DNA of 64,000 nt from the NCBI RefSeq assembly GCF_914767665.1, contig NC_059504.1, positions 38,657,720 to 38,721,719 on the forward strand, given 5' to 3'. Position numbers and translations under genes: made by a program. This DNA comes from Harmonia axyridis (Eukaryota; Arthropoda; Insecta; Coleoptera; Coccinellidae). A model generated the notes under the pieces. That model did not search any database. It was not told the origin of the DNA and worked only from the letters and a program-made list of their open reading frames with translations. Shown here piece by piece: positions 1 to 10,584 of the stretch. Positions within the stretch are counted from its first letter, which is position 1, and each line of letters opens with the position of its first letter.

Positions 1-2
1 AT

Positions 3-363
3 TTACTCAATTTCTACTTCCTGTATGTTGTCTTCATTTTCAGTATTGATGCTAGGGTTTGTAGTTTTTGGAGGTTGGATTGAATTTTGTAACATGTTAA
101 TTTGAAATGCACTTTTGAAGCTTACAGAAGAATTCGTATTAACTCCTCCCTTTTGCCTGTTCATTGAAAATTGATTCTCTTGAGGATCCTGAAACAATAT
201 TCCAGTAAATATTGTTACTTTTTTTATTAGGTCTATGGGTAAGAGAAATATATTCTGTGGTCATTATGACAAGCCCAAGATATGATATAAGAAGACATAA
301 CCCTAAAATTACTTCAAATGCAAATGAAAACAAAGCATAATATATATAATATATAACTTTCAT
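3..363 (-). CDS. C-terminal part of a possible membrane protein (partial, exon limits unclear)
   Basis: Two minus-strand open frames adjoin here. The upstream one (363 down to about 230) encodes a strongly hydrophobic stretch of about 30 residues (ALFSFAFEVILGLCLLISYL at its core), which reads as one or two membrane segments. The second (about 190 down to 3) encodes a hydrophilic, Asn/Ser/Gln-rich tail ending in QEVEIE and a TAA stop. A TTTCAG acceptor lies just before the tail (around 190), so the two could be spliced. No good donor is visible: the nearest GTAAC would leave an intron of only about 30 bases. I do not recognise the family. Alternatively one or both frames could be chance. Confidence 0.35.
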
Positions 364-668
364 ATTATATTTCCTCTCAATAAAATATTTACTATATACT
401 TTTAGTAGATCAGCTTTATAAGTTTTATATCTTCTGAGTAATAATGGTGGTTATTGGTTAGGTATGACAGATTGTAAACTAATCAGAACTTTCACTCCTA
501 TATTCTCTTTAATAAACTTCGGTTGTATTCTAGTTTACACATAATACAAGAATAAATTAGGACAAAGCAGATGATAAATAAGACCGTAAAAAGCAACTAT
601 AATTTATTATATTACAATTTTTTCTTTAATAAAGATATTCCTATGCCATATATATTTTCATTTTGCAG
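364..668. other. Intergenic/5' region between divergent genes
   Basis: AT-rich stretch between the minus-strand membrane-protein fragment and the THAP exon. The last bases (about 655-668) are a pyrimidine-rich acceptor ending in TTTTGCAG. The exon at 669 therefore has an upstream partner. One candidate is the short ATG-containing piece at 571-585, which would join in phase, but its donor (ACC|GTAAAA) is weak. Confidence 0.4.
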
Positions 669-2037
669 AATCCAGTTCGCCTTGATGTGTTTGACAAAGA
701 CCTTCTTCTCAGAAAGAAATATAAAGGATCAGATGCTATTAGAAATAGACTACTGAAATCATTGTCATGCTCAATTTCAACTAATGCAATGAGTTCTCAG
801 CACAAGAAAATTGGTAAATTCTGTAAATATCCCTTTTGTGAGACCACTTCTAATAGAATGATTAGACAGCCTTCCCATTACAGCAAGAAAAATTTTTACA
901 AATTTCCCAAAGATTCTCGATTAGCAAAATGGAAAAAAGTTTGTAACATTCATCCAAATGTTAAATGTACACATTTTTATATTTGTGAAGATCATTTTTT
1001 ACCATCAGACTTCATGCTAAATTGTCCAATTAAATTGAATAGCAAAGCCATTCCTAAGGAAAGATCAATGCCTGAAGAAATCAAAGAGCACAATTATGCA
1101 GTTTCCCCTAAGGATTTTATTTCCACTGAGCAAAGTCACAAAAAGAAATATGAAAAAAATACACAAATGCATATCAATTGGGCAAGAGCTTCAACGGATG
1201 ATAAAATTAATTTCTTGAATTCTTTTTTTGAAAATCAAGAAAATTTGATGTGTGCTAAACCAAACTCTCAAAAATCTATCAAACAAGATGAAGCATCTCC
1301 AAATTTCATCTGTTCAGAACAAAGTGAGTTAAATGTTAAAACAATGAAGTCATCTAGGGATACCAAAAATGATTGCATCAATGGATATAATTCTTTGAAT
1401 ATTAATTTTTTTGAGAATGAACAAACACTTATTGATAGCAAATCATTTCATGAAAAAACTTTGAATACACGCCCTTATGTACAACCAAATTCTTTAACTG
1501 ATCTAACTATTATTGATGGCTCTTTAATATTATTTTTACCAGTTCAAGTAGGACTGCCTCCTTCAGAAAGTAATATGGATATTTCAGATAATTCTGCATT
1601 TCAAAATTATACTCTAGAGAAAAATAATTCAGATTTGCCATTTCAAATCACGTCAGTTTATTCTTTGAGTGATTCAAAAAGCAGGGAAACCAATTAAAAA
1701 CCAGGACATTTGGGAATGTAAGTTTCCATCATGTTTTAACTCATATTCTCATTTCATAAAGTCAAAAAGCAAAAAACATTTTTTCCATTTCCCAACTATA
1801 ATTTCAATGTTGAAAGCTTGGAAGAAAGTTTGTGGAATGGATTCATCTGTTGATTGCTCTAATTTCTATATATGTGAGGATCATTTTTCACTTGCAGATT
1901 TCAATGATGCCAGACATCCTATCAAACTTCATATAAATGCAATTCCTAGATCTCTATCAAAAGATGAACACAATTATGCTCATCAAAAGACTTGTCTACT
2001 AAATGATCATAATTATGCTGTCAATTCAAATGAGTGA
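669..2037 (+). CDS. Double THAP-domain protein (gene or recent pseudogene)
   Basis: THAP domains are C2CH zinc-finger DNA-binding modules, often derived from P-element-like transposases. The first lies at 789-1055. Counting from the ATG at 789, the zinc ligands are C12, C17, C66 and H69 (motif ICEDHF), and the closing KAIP matches the AVPxIF end of the fold. A Ser/Asn-rich linker follows to about 1697. The second domain (about 1705-1985) repeats the pattern (WECKFPSC, YICEDHF, NAIP) and ends in a NYAV-containing tail that resembles the region after domain one, so this is an internal duplication. The two domains are in different frames. An intron at 1548-1704 (CAA|GTAGGA to ACCAG|GAC) would join them in phase; otherwise this is a frameshift. 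The acceptor at 668 implies an exon upstream of the ATG at 789. Confidence 0.65.
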
Positions 2038-2327
2038 ATATATATTTGTTAATTTAGAATGTACAAATTAGTTTGTGTGATTATAATATAATAAATTCAT
2101 AACATTTTTAATTTTTTTTTAAATGAATTCTTTTTTTAATTCAAACTTTTATATGTGATATATTATATTTGTATATAATATATTTTGACTTGTTTCATAT
2201 CATGTAAATGATCGATTGGACTAATAAATATTATTATTATTATTACTGAATAACTTGATTTGGAATTATTTCAATTGTACAGTATAAATATCAAAAAACT
2301 CTTTCACTCTTCATTTTTAATAGATAC
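2038..2327. other. 3' flank of the THAP gene
   Basis: Very AT-rich. It contains an AATAAA-type signal near 2089 (ATAATAAATTC) and an ATT microsatellite near 2226-2246. No coding signal is seen. Confidence 0.4.
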
Positions 2328-3082
2328 ACAGGGTGTTAGTGCGTTAGGCTTCCATAGATGCCAAACCAGACGTTTTAGGAATTCAGTTGCAAAGCATTCC
2401 CTCTGTACTCTCAATTTTGCATCTCAGGAAATTATTTGCTGATATACAGGGTGTTCCTAAATAAAATTATTCAACAGATGAGTGATTTTTTAAATGGAAC
2501 AGCTCTTATATTTTTGCATATTTTCAATGCTCTTCAATACTTCTATCATGATGCAAAATATTAGGGATATTTTTCCAATGGTACGGATCTTGTTCAGAAA
2601 AAAATGCAAAATTTCGACGAAACAGTAGTTCGGTGAAACCCCTTCACCGATTTCCAGAAGCGATAAAAACATTAATTTGATCAGAATTTCTTTTAACTTA
2701 AGAATTTGCCTAGTCATCATTCCTAAGTGATCAACCTCTTTCATACAGTTTGTCCGTTATCAATGTCTAAATATGAAGAATTTCAAATTGTTTTTTCTCG
2801 ATTTTTTCAAACGTAACACCCTGTATTTTTTCAATGATAATGAACACAGTTTAAAACCTTACATTTTTTTAAGAATATTTTGCGTCATGTGATAGAGGTA
2901 TTGAAGAGCATTCAAAATATGCGAAAATATAAGGGATATTCCATTCAAAAAATCACTCATTTGTTGAATAATTTTATTTGGGAACACCCGGTATATTAGA
3001 AAATAATTTCTGGAGATGCAGAATTGAGAGTACGAAGGGAATGCTGTTTTGGCAACTATGGAAGCCTAACGCAGAAGCCTGT
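2328..3082. mobile_element. Non-autonomous inverted-repeat element (MITE/foldback type)
   Basis: Long terminal inverted repeats of roughly 220-240 bp: the left arm is about 2328-2570 and the right arm about 2870-3082. The right arm read in reverse follows the left arm with scattered mismatches. Both begin ACAGG and share GCGTTAGGCTTCCATAG. The TATACAGGGTGTTCC-like motif recurs inside. No transposase is present. The ends are clearly related to the 383-bp MITE inside each unit of the tandem array at 20-64 kb. Small open frames inside are chance. Confidence 0.75.
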
Positions 3083-3616
3083 TGAATAAATTCATATGTC
3101 TAAATTTTTTCACGATTGGGATCATAAACTAATAATCAATCTTATTTAAAAAAATATCCACTGCTATTGAAAAAATTTCTTTTTATTTCCATATGGTCGT
3201 GCTAATATTCTTAGTCTCTTCATGGGCTCAGAAGGAATATTCATGGTATAAGATCACTTATTATAGTTAACAGATATACCATTCTTTGTTTTTCAATAAT
3301 AACCTTGATTATATGTTAGATAATTTCAATGATTATTTAAATATTCAATGAAATGTTATAGATGTTTCTGATTATCAAGTACAAACAGAATTAATTCATT
3401 CCATAATTGAAGATTCAAATAAACTAAGGTTCGCAAGCAATTAGTTACTGATCTACAGGATGATGGAATTTTGATATTTTTTTGGTGTGCCACTGCCATT
3501 CTAAAAAAACAAAATCTACGCATCGCAGTTTGTGAAGTCCTCAGTTTTATACTTGGTCCACTATTATGCTGATGGTTGGCAGATATATATGTTTTTCATC
3601 TTGTGAAGAAGATCAG
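3083..3616. other. Intergenic, no recognised feature
   Basis: AT-rich sequence after the inverted-repeat element. I see no coding or repeat structure. Confidence 0.4.
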
Positions 3617-3745
3617 ACTGTAACAGCCCTGAATTTCATTAAATGCAATTCCTAGATCTCTTTCAAAAGATGAACTCATCAAGAGACTTGTCTACTAAAT
3701 GATCATAATTATGATGTCAATTTAACTGTAACAGCACTGAACTTC
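3617..3745 (+). repeat. Duplicated fragment of the THAP gene 3' end, flanked by 21-bp direct repeats
   Basis: Bases 3638-3724 closely match 1937-2024, the end of the second THAP domain and tail, with a 16-base internal deletion and a few substitutions. The fragment is non-coding here. It is bounded by an imperfect 21-bp direct repeat (ACTGTAACAGCCCTGAATTTC at 3617 and a copy with two changes at 3725). This looks like an old insertion with a target duplication, or a small tandem duplication. Confidence 0.65.
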
Positions 3746-3892
3746 GATCTATGCAACATTTTGGAAGTATTTCACAAACATTATTCATTGCTTAATGTAG
3801 GCAAGATAGTGGCAGTTTTATTCAGGCTTAAAATTAGGGACTACTCTTTTTGGTTTCAGGTGGGTCTTTTATAAAAGGGGAAGACATTGTGT

Positions 3893-5040
3893 GAGGACAT
3901 GCCTCCTCTAGATATCTTTCTGGAAAGTGAGGCTTCGAGATAAGCTCCTCAGGGTGGAAAAAAAGCAGGAACCTAAAATTGGCGACTACTCAGGGCACCT
4001 TCACATTCTAAATGAATGCAAGGAACTCCTGGATGTGGTCACAGATAACCTACCTCTGAGATTCAAGTTTCAGAAAAACTTCAACAGGGCATTTCTTAGT
4101 ACTAAGCAATGGGCTAATAATGAAGGAGGGTCTGCGGTATCTATACTAATGGCTCAAAAACTGAAGATGGACGAGTGGGAGCCGGTGTACAAGGTTTCTT
4201 TACCCAATTAGCCTTACCAATGGATTTCTGCCCTTCAGTGTTCCAGGCAGAAACTCTTGCCATTAGGGAATGCGTTTTGCTATATATGGAACGCAAATAC
4301 CGAAGAGCAAAAATATGTATAATATCTGACAACAGAGCAGCCCTGCTAGCTCTTGATTCACCACAAGTTAAGTCAAAGGAATGTAAAACGTCCCTCAACG
4401 TACTCGGAGAAAGCAACCAGGTTAACCTTACATGGGTGCCTGGCCATTCTGTGAAACCCGGCAATGAAACGGCAGACTGACTGGCCAGAGAAGGGGAGTC
4501 GCAATCCCCTTCACCGGGATAGGCCAGAGCCATTTTGTGGCTTCCCAGCCAGTCATCAAGCGAGGGCAGTAAAGGAATGAAAACAAAAAAGGAACCTTAT
4601 TGCATTCTGGCGGACGAACAATGGTCGAAGACATGCCAAGTCACTCCTCATCTACTTGACGAGCTGGACTAAAAAAAATTCTCTCACTCAGTAACAGGAA
4701 CTGGGGAAACTGACGGGCGCACTCATATGGGACTCTGTCCTGTGATGCATCATCAGAAAAACATGGGAAAAGCGCCTGAGGACACATGTCGCTTCTGTCA
4801 AAAAGCCACTGAGACAGTCAAACACTTGCTATGCGAATCTGGAGCTGTTCACCGAAAAAGCTACAACATCCTTGGCTCCTGGTTTTTAAAGTTGGAATTA
4901 GTGATGGATGTAGCCCCCGAAAGGTGATAAAGTTCATTGAGACACTATTGCCGGACTTAAAAACATCACGGGGATGCACAATAAATCTTTAAGTCAAGGC
5001 CCAAGGTACATGCGAACTCGAATGGTCTATCTATCCTCTC
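3893..5040 (+). pseudogene. Decayed 3' end of a non-LTR retrotransposon with RNase H domain
   Basis: Fragments in several frames follow the usual order for RNase-H-bearing non-LTR elements. MPPLDIFLESEAS is at about 3899-3938. A KIGDYSGHLHIL linker region follows (about 3976-4012). An RNase H domain begins YTNGSKTEDG (about 4142) and continues to about 4480, with the later motifs SDNRAAL and TWVPGHS. A C-terminal region has a CRFCQ...HLLCE zinc-knuckle-like motif (about 4787-4836). An in-frame TGA directly after ETAD, plus several frameshifts, show it is dead. The 5' part with endonuclease and reverse transcriptase is missing. Confidence 0.75.
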
Positions 5041-5244
5041 TAATCTAATCTTTTGTTTTTATTTTATTTATGAAGAAAATCCAAGTGTGAACCAACCGAA
5101 TCCATTAAATATCTATTCTTTATTAAAATACTGAAAATATACGAGTCAAAATTTTACATATTTGTTATGAAATATAACAGATATAATACGAGAAATCGCA
5201 GATAGCTGCAATGAATTTTGACATGAATTTTAAACGTTGGACAT

Positions 5245-5520
5245 TTAAAGACAGCTTAATATAATATTATCTCCTATATAATAATGAAGATAATACGAAG
5301 CCTTCTTCCGATGTTCCTTGCTAAAACTTTTTTCACAGAATACTGCGGACAAGTCAGTTAGCACATAACGTAACCCACAATTTGATTTTGAGTAAGAGTT
5401 CATATCCAAAATCTTATGATTTGAACAAGGTGAAGTGATGCGCACAACGTTTTTATGAGATTCTTCCGGTTCCCGCCCAATAATAATCATTAAAAATCTA
5501 GGCAACCATGAATGTGGCAA
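5245..5520 (-). CDS. Possible last exon of an unrecognised minus-strand gene
   Basis: An open frame of about 91 codons ends in TAA at 5245. The frame is open a little further upstream, to a TAA near 5554, and has no convincing ATG. The first internal Met starts MIIIGREPEESHKNVVRI. The residue make-up (SWLPRFL, CGLRYVLTDL) looks protein-like and not low-complexity, so a real exon is possible. No family is recognised. If real, it is divergent from SPO11 and shares the 5521-5744 promoter region. It could also be chance. Confidence 0.3.
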   Translation of the reverse strand: MPHSWLPRFLMIIIGREPEESHKNVVRITSPCSNHKILDMNSYSKSNCGLRYVLTDLSAVFCEKSFSKEHRKKASYYLHYYIGDNIILSCL

Positions 5521-5744
5521 ATCTAATTCAACTATGCAACACAGGAAACTTTAGGAGACGTACCCGTAAGCCGAAAACAGCTGACTTATATTAGAATGAC
5601 GTTAATTCAAATTACGAATTTCTCATTATTATATTATATTTAATCTCCAAGATAATGAAACAGGAAGAAAAATAATTCATATAATCTTATGGTATAGGTA
5701 AATCAGAGGAGAACTGAATTTCAAACGAAAAATATCTTCATTTT
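5521..5744. promoter_or_regulatory. 5' region of SPO11, possibly bidirectional
   Basis: AT-rich sequence between the minus-strand open frame and the SPO11 start codon. It must contain the SPO11 5' UTR. I see no clear TATA box or initiator, so this call rests on position only. Confidence 0.35.
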
Positions 5745-8700
5745 ATGGATAAAAATACAGAAAAATCAAATTTCTTCCTTCCCGGTTCCTCAAGAATCCA
5801 AAAAATTCAATATTCTGGAGCTAATCATTCCTTAGCGAATTCTAAATTTTCTGAAGAAGATAGCTTCATTGTAAATAGGCAATCTCTAGTAAAGAACAGG
5901 AATACTATAAACCCAAATAATACTTCAGAAGATGGAACTGATTGGAGTTGTAGGGGAAATAAATTTATTGAAAGTTCCCAGAACTTATGTGTTCCATCGA
6001 GAGAATTATATTTATCTTGTACATCAAGTAAGCACATTTCTCCACGAAAAAATATCGACTTTTCTCAATTAAAAAAAAATAATGCTGAAAATGTGTCCCC
6101 ATATTCAAAGTCAACAGTCAGGCGTAACAGAAAAAGAAGTGGAAATAAGGATAATCAGCAAATTTCTATTGACAAACATTTTCTTTTATCAAAGGATATT
6201 GCAAAGAAACAATTATTGACTGAAAATTCAATGCAAAATTCTAAATTTCATTCTAAACCATTAAATGAATCAGAAAAAAATATTAATGTTTCTGAAACAG
6301 AAAACAATTACGATGAGATGGGGAAAAATGAATCTGATTGCAAGTTCAATATGAATATTGCTCTGGAATTAAGCTCAAAGGTTCTAAATGTGGATTCGAG
6401 AAGATCTAAATCCCATAAAAAGATTACAGACTATTTTCCCCTTAAGAAATCTATTTATCAAAAATCATCAACCACAGGAATGAGATCAAAATGGATTTCA
6501 ATTGATTTGTTCGAACAAAAAGCAGTGTGTGATGAAACACTTGAAAAATCAAGTGATGAAACTAAAAACGAAAATGATGAGAAATGTCTAAAATCCACTG
6601 AATTTCTTCAGACTTATTCAAAATCTGATTCAATTTTCAGAGGGTTCAAAAATAATTGCATGGAGATATCTGTTCCAGCTACTGAATTGTTTATTAAACG
6701 TAATGTTTTGTGTGATAGGTCAGAAGACAGAAAAATATCAATGAAAAAGAGTTGCCTCAGTTCCATGGAACAATATTCCTCTACCAAAAAAATTCACAAG
6801 AATTTGAACAAAAAAAAATTTCTTACAGACAATGAAGGAATAAGGCAAATTACTTCATATGATAATTTTCCTAAGAAATACAAAAAAATATCGATCAAAA
6901 AAATTAAGTATGATGGCTATAGCAAACAAATTAATAACACAATTGATGATCGAGATATTGAACCTTTGCAATGGGATTATAACAAAAGTGATGAGAATAA
7001 AAAAATCAGCAGTCGATCATTAATATCTAATCATAAAGGAGAACAGATTTTCGAAGAAAATATTTCTGAATATCGTTTCCCCTCAAGCCTGGAGGTCCCT
7101 GAGATATTAAAGGATAATCAAATGGAATCAAGCTCGTCTAATATAATGAATGATTCGAACCAGTTGAATTTTATACATGATGAATATGATTTCTCTTCAT
7201 TGCCTCAAAATGTGAATGCTAATGGGGAAATCAACCAAACAGAAATTAACTGTAATATTCCTAAAGCTGATTCGTTTCAAGAAAAAATTCCGAGAATTTC
7301 AACTCCTAAAATTATCAGTTCAAAGACAGATGAAGAGGGTAAAATTAAGAACTATATCAATTACGAATCCCCCAATGAACATTCTTTATTGGTTACTATC
7401 CATGACAATTTGAAAAGAAAATGTTCATCTTCACCAGAACCTCGACCAGAACATAAATTAGAAAACCAAAAAATAGTCTGTGCAATCCACACAAATGAAA
7501 TTACACAAAAATCAGATGCTGGCAACTTCTGTGTGAATATAAAGAGTGCTAGGCAGGATAATGATAGAATTGATAAATTTCAGGTGAAAATGAAAAGCAA
7601 TAGTCAAACCTCTGAAATTAATTCACCATTCAACATAGCTGAGAATAATATATGTGAAAATGATAACTTCTATGGAAATGTGGAAAAAAAATATATTTCA
7701 ATAAATACACAGAGTTCTAAGATAGACATAAATGGTACTTATGGATATAATAAAGAAACAATTCAAAAAAATAACCAGATGTCCAGATGCAAAGCAGTAC
7801 TACCATTCACCACATATGAATATGATAGTCTCGAAGGTGTATCAAGTTCTATTGTTAGAGATCCAGAATGTAGGCAGTATTTGAAAGATTTAATTGAGAA
7901 AAATAATACCTCTGGAAAGCAGTTATGTGAGAAACCACTGCATACATCTGGAAATATTATAGATGATATTTGGTCTTCTGACAAAAATGTAGCGCATTTT
8001 GAAGAAAAAAATTTTCTGCATTACTGGGAAAATATTTTATCACAGAATCAAGAAGATTATTCTCAAAACTTAATATACTATAACAATGAGTTGGGGTCAC
8101 AAAGAGATATTCTAGAAAAAGAAAAAATTTCACAAGAAGGTTCTGAAATCTTTCAGTATTTATTGAGTCAAAATTGTGTTGAATCAGATTCACTTATGAA
8201 TAATGCACTCAAGAACATGAATACAATGAGTCAGAAGATTACGCAGAAGAGGTGTTCAACTTTTGAGAGTAACAGCAATTCTAACAAATTGTTGGAAATA
8301 GCTTTAAATATCTATAGAGAACAAATGGAAAAGTCTATTTTATTTAGATCACAGTCAACACCGACTGTGAAATCCTCAGAATTCAAAGTTATAAAAGAAA
8401 ACGAGAACCATATATATCTTTATAAGATAATTAGAAATCATAATGCTGGAATTTCTGAGAATATTGATGAAGTTTTCGAAAACGAATCATCCACATTGTG
8501 TAATGATTATATTTCCATAAGATCTGAAGCCGATGAAAAAATATTATTTGGTTTGAAAGCGATATGTGAAAATAAATCATATCTTTATGCAAAGATGGAT
8601 GATGGTCCTCTCAGTTTAGTGAGAACTAGGCTTAATGTTATTAATGAAATAAATAATATTTTCGAACATATTCTCAATGATTTGGATGCACAGAAGTCAC

Positions 8701-10379
8701 CATATTTGGAGATTCCCCGACAAACATTTGATGACTGCATGTTCATGAATGGCAGGTAATTAATTCATGTATGTATAATTACAGAAAATAATTTGGGTAG
8801 TGTGAACATTCACATAAATATACAAGGTACTTCTAATTAACTTAAGCTAGTAGTATCTGATCACACAGACGCCTAGGAGAGTCCTATTTGAAAATATTAT
8901 AAACGAAATTTAGTATCATTTGAAATCAATATCTCTGTGTTGTATTGAAATAATTTACAATTTTTTATATTCAGAGCTCATATCTTGATATATTAATTAT
9001 CTCACCATCTCTCCAGGTTTCATTATAATATTATAATTTGACGGATAGTCTGAAATAAGTGTACAATACAATTTTTCTCCTCAGATTGGAACTTAAATCG
9101 AAAGAAAATCTCAAAATGATAAGGGTAAAGTACAAAAGCACTGCTAGTCAATTCAAATTTTGTTTAATGATGTATATATTGGCAAAAGTGCTCCAGGTTC
9201 TAGAGGCAAACTCAAAAATAACACGAAGAGAACTTTATTACCAAATAAAGCATTTGGTATCAAACCAAGGCTATATTAATCGAGCTGTAAGAGCAGTTAG
9301 TTGTATGCTATTTGTAGGACCATGGGATTTGAATATTATAGCACACAAAGGAATGGTTTTTGGAAATTTGAAAATTATTATGTCTTCAAATGAAATTGTG
9401 GACTGTAATTTACCTGGTAATTTTCATATGAGTTGTTTATATGCAACAGCAATGCAATATTTAATGTTTACAGGTACTTTAATACCACAAGATACAGATG
9501 AAATTGTTGAGTTCAGGTCTCCAGCTTCCTTCGTTCTAGTGGTAGAGAAGGAATCCATATTTTACAAGTTACTGGAAGAAAATCTTCCCAATAAACTCAT
9601 CAGGTCTTTTATTATGATAACAGTAAGTTTTCAAGGAAAATATCTGAAGAGTTGGAATTCAAAATTGAAATAAAAATCAAATGAGAAATTTAGTATATAT
9701 TGAATAAACAATGTTGAGAAAGTCCAAGCCCAAACAAACACTTAATTTTCATCTCATATTTTCGCATTCTATGAATTCCATATCAATATTTTTCATATAG
9801 TCTAATCAAACTCCTCTCAAAAAATTATATTTTATAAATAATATTTGATTAGATATATTCTTTCCAGGGAAAAGGCTTTCCAGATCTAAACACTCAACTT
9901 TTTTTGAGGAAACTATGGATGGTAATGTCCATTCCAATATTGATTTTCACAGATGCTGATCCTCATGGTGTAAATATTATGATGACATATAGATTTGGTT
10001 CTTTGGTAGGTAAATATTTTTTCCTCAATATTTTTAGACATACACAATAAAAATATACATGAAAAAGTTCATCTCTTTTCAGGCTAATGCTCATTTATCT
10101 CATCATCTTGCTATTCCGAAGGCTCAATGGCTTGGTGTATTTCCATCTGAGGTTGCGAAATTAAATGCAGAAAAACAAACTTTAACAGAAACTGAGAAGA
10201 GTGTAATTCGAAATTTATTGAAAAGTCCTTATATGAAGTTAAATAGTAAGATTGAAGAGGAATTAAAAATCATGCTTCAATCTGGTTACAAAGCAGGAAT
10301 AGAAGGAATAATTAAAAATAATACATTTCTGAGTGAATTTTATTTTCCATTGAAATTTTATAACAAAGATTTAATATAA
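5745..10379 (+). CDS. SPO11: SPO11 meiotic topoisomerase VI-A-like protein with a very long N-terminal extension
   Basis: SPO11 makes meiotic double-strand breaks by a tyrosine transesterase reaction. Predicted exons are 5745-8755, 9085-9622, 9868-10005 and 10083-10379; donors and acceptors are GT-AG and all phases agree (2, 0, 0), giving 1,327 residues. In the winged-helix domain the motif TRRELYYQ places the catalytic Tyr at about 1056. The Toprim domain shows VLVVEKE (Glu about 1158), GKGFPDLNTQ (about 1184-1193) and DADPHG (Asp about 1212 and 1214). The C-terminal HHLAIPKAQWLG block is also typical. The last 40 or so residues of exon 1 (VINEINNIFEHILNDLDAQK onward) resemble the N-terminal helix of ordinary SPO11, which supports the 8755/9085 join. 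Family members are usually 350-400 residues. The extra 950 or so residues are Ser/Asn/Lys/Glu-rich, without a recognised domain apart from a PIP-degron-like ITDYFPLKK at 227-235. Confidence 0.9.
8756..9084 (+). other. SPO11 intron 1
   Basis: The donor is GGCAG|GTAATT and the acceptor TTTTTCTCCTCAG|ATTGG. The exon-1 frame would stop at a TAA two bases into the intron (8757-8759). Intron retention would therefore give a 1,004-residue protein lacking the whole catalytic core. Confidence 0.8.
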
Positions 10380-10584
10380 CTAGAGATATAAACACATTGG
10401 AAACTCAGATGTTAGACTACTATAGTTTTCAAGAACATTTGTGGTGATAAATTTTGAATAATAAATATATTTAAATTCATAACAAAACTTTCATTTCAAG
10501 TGGAAGTTACCATAAATGCAAATTACCACTTGCAAACAATTATAACAATAATTTTTCTATAATTCAACAGTAGTTAATATTCCA
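10380..10584. other. Convergent intergenic region
   Basis: A short AT-rich spacer between the 3' ends of SPO11 and the minus-strand gene. An AATAAATAT stretch near 10459 could serve SPO11 polyadenylation. Confidence 0.4.

Noticed and set aside
4175..4480. A host RNase H gene
   Set aside because: The domain is flanked by other retrotransposon segments and broken by stops and frameshifts.
8757..8759. The 5745-8759 frame as a separate gene ending at this stop
   Set aside because: The stop lies just inside a good splice donor, and the last part of the frame resembles the SPO11 N-terminal helix; retained only as a possible isoform.
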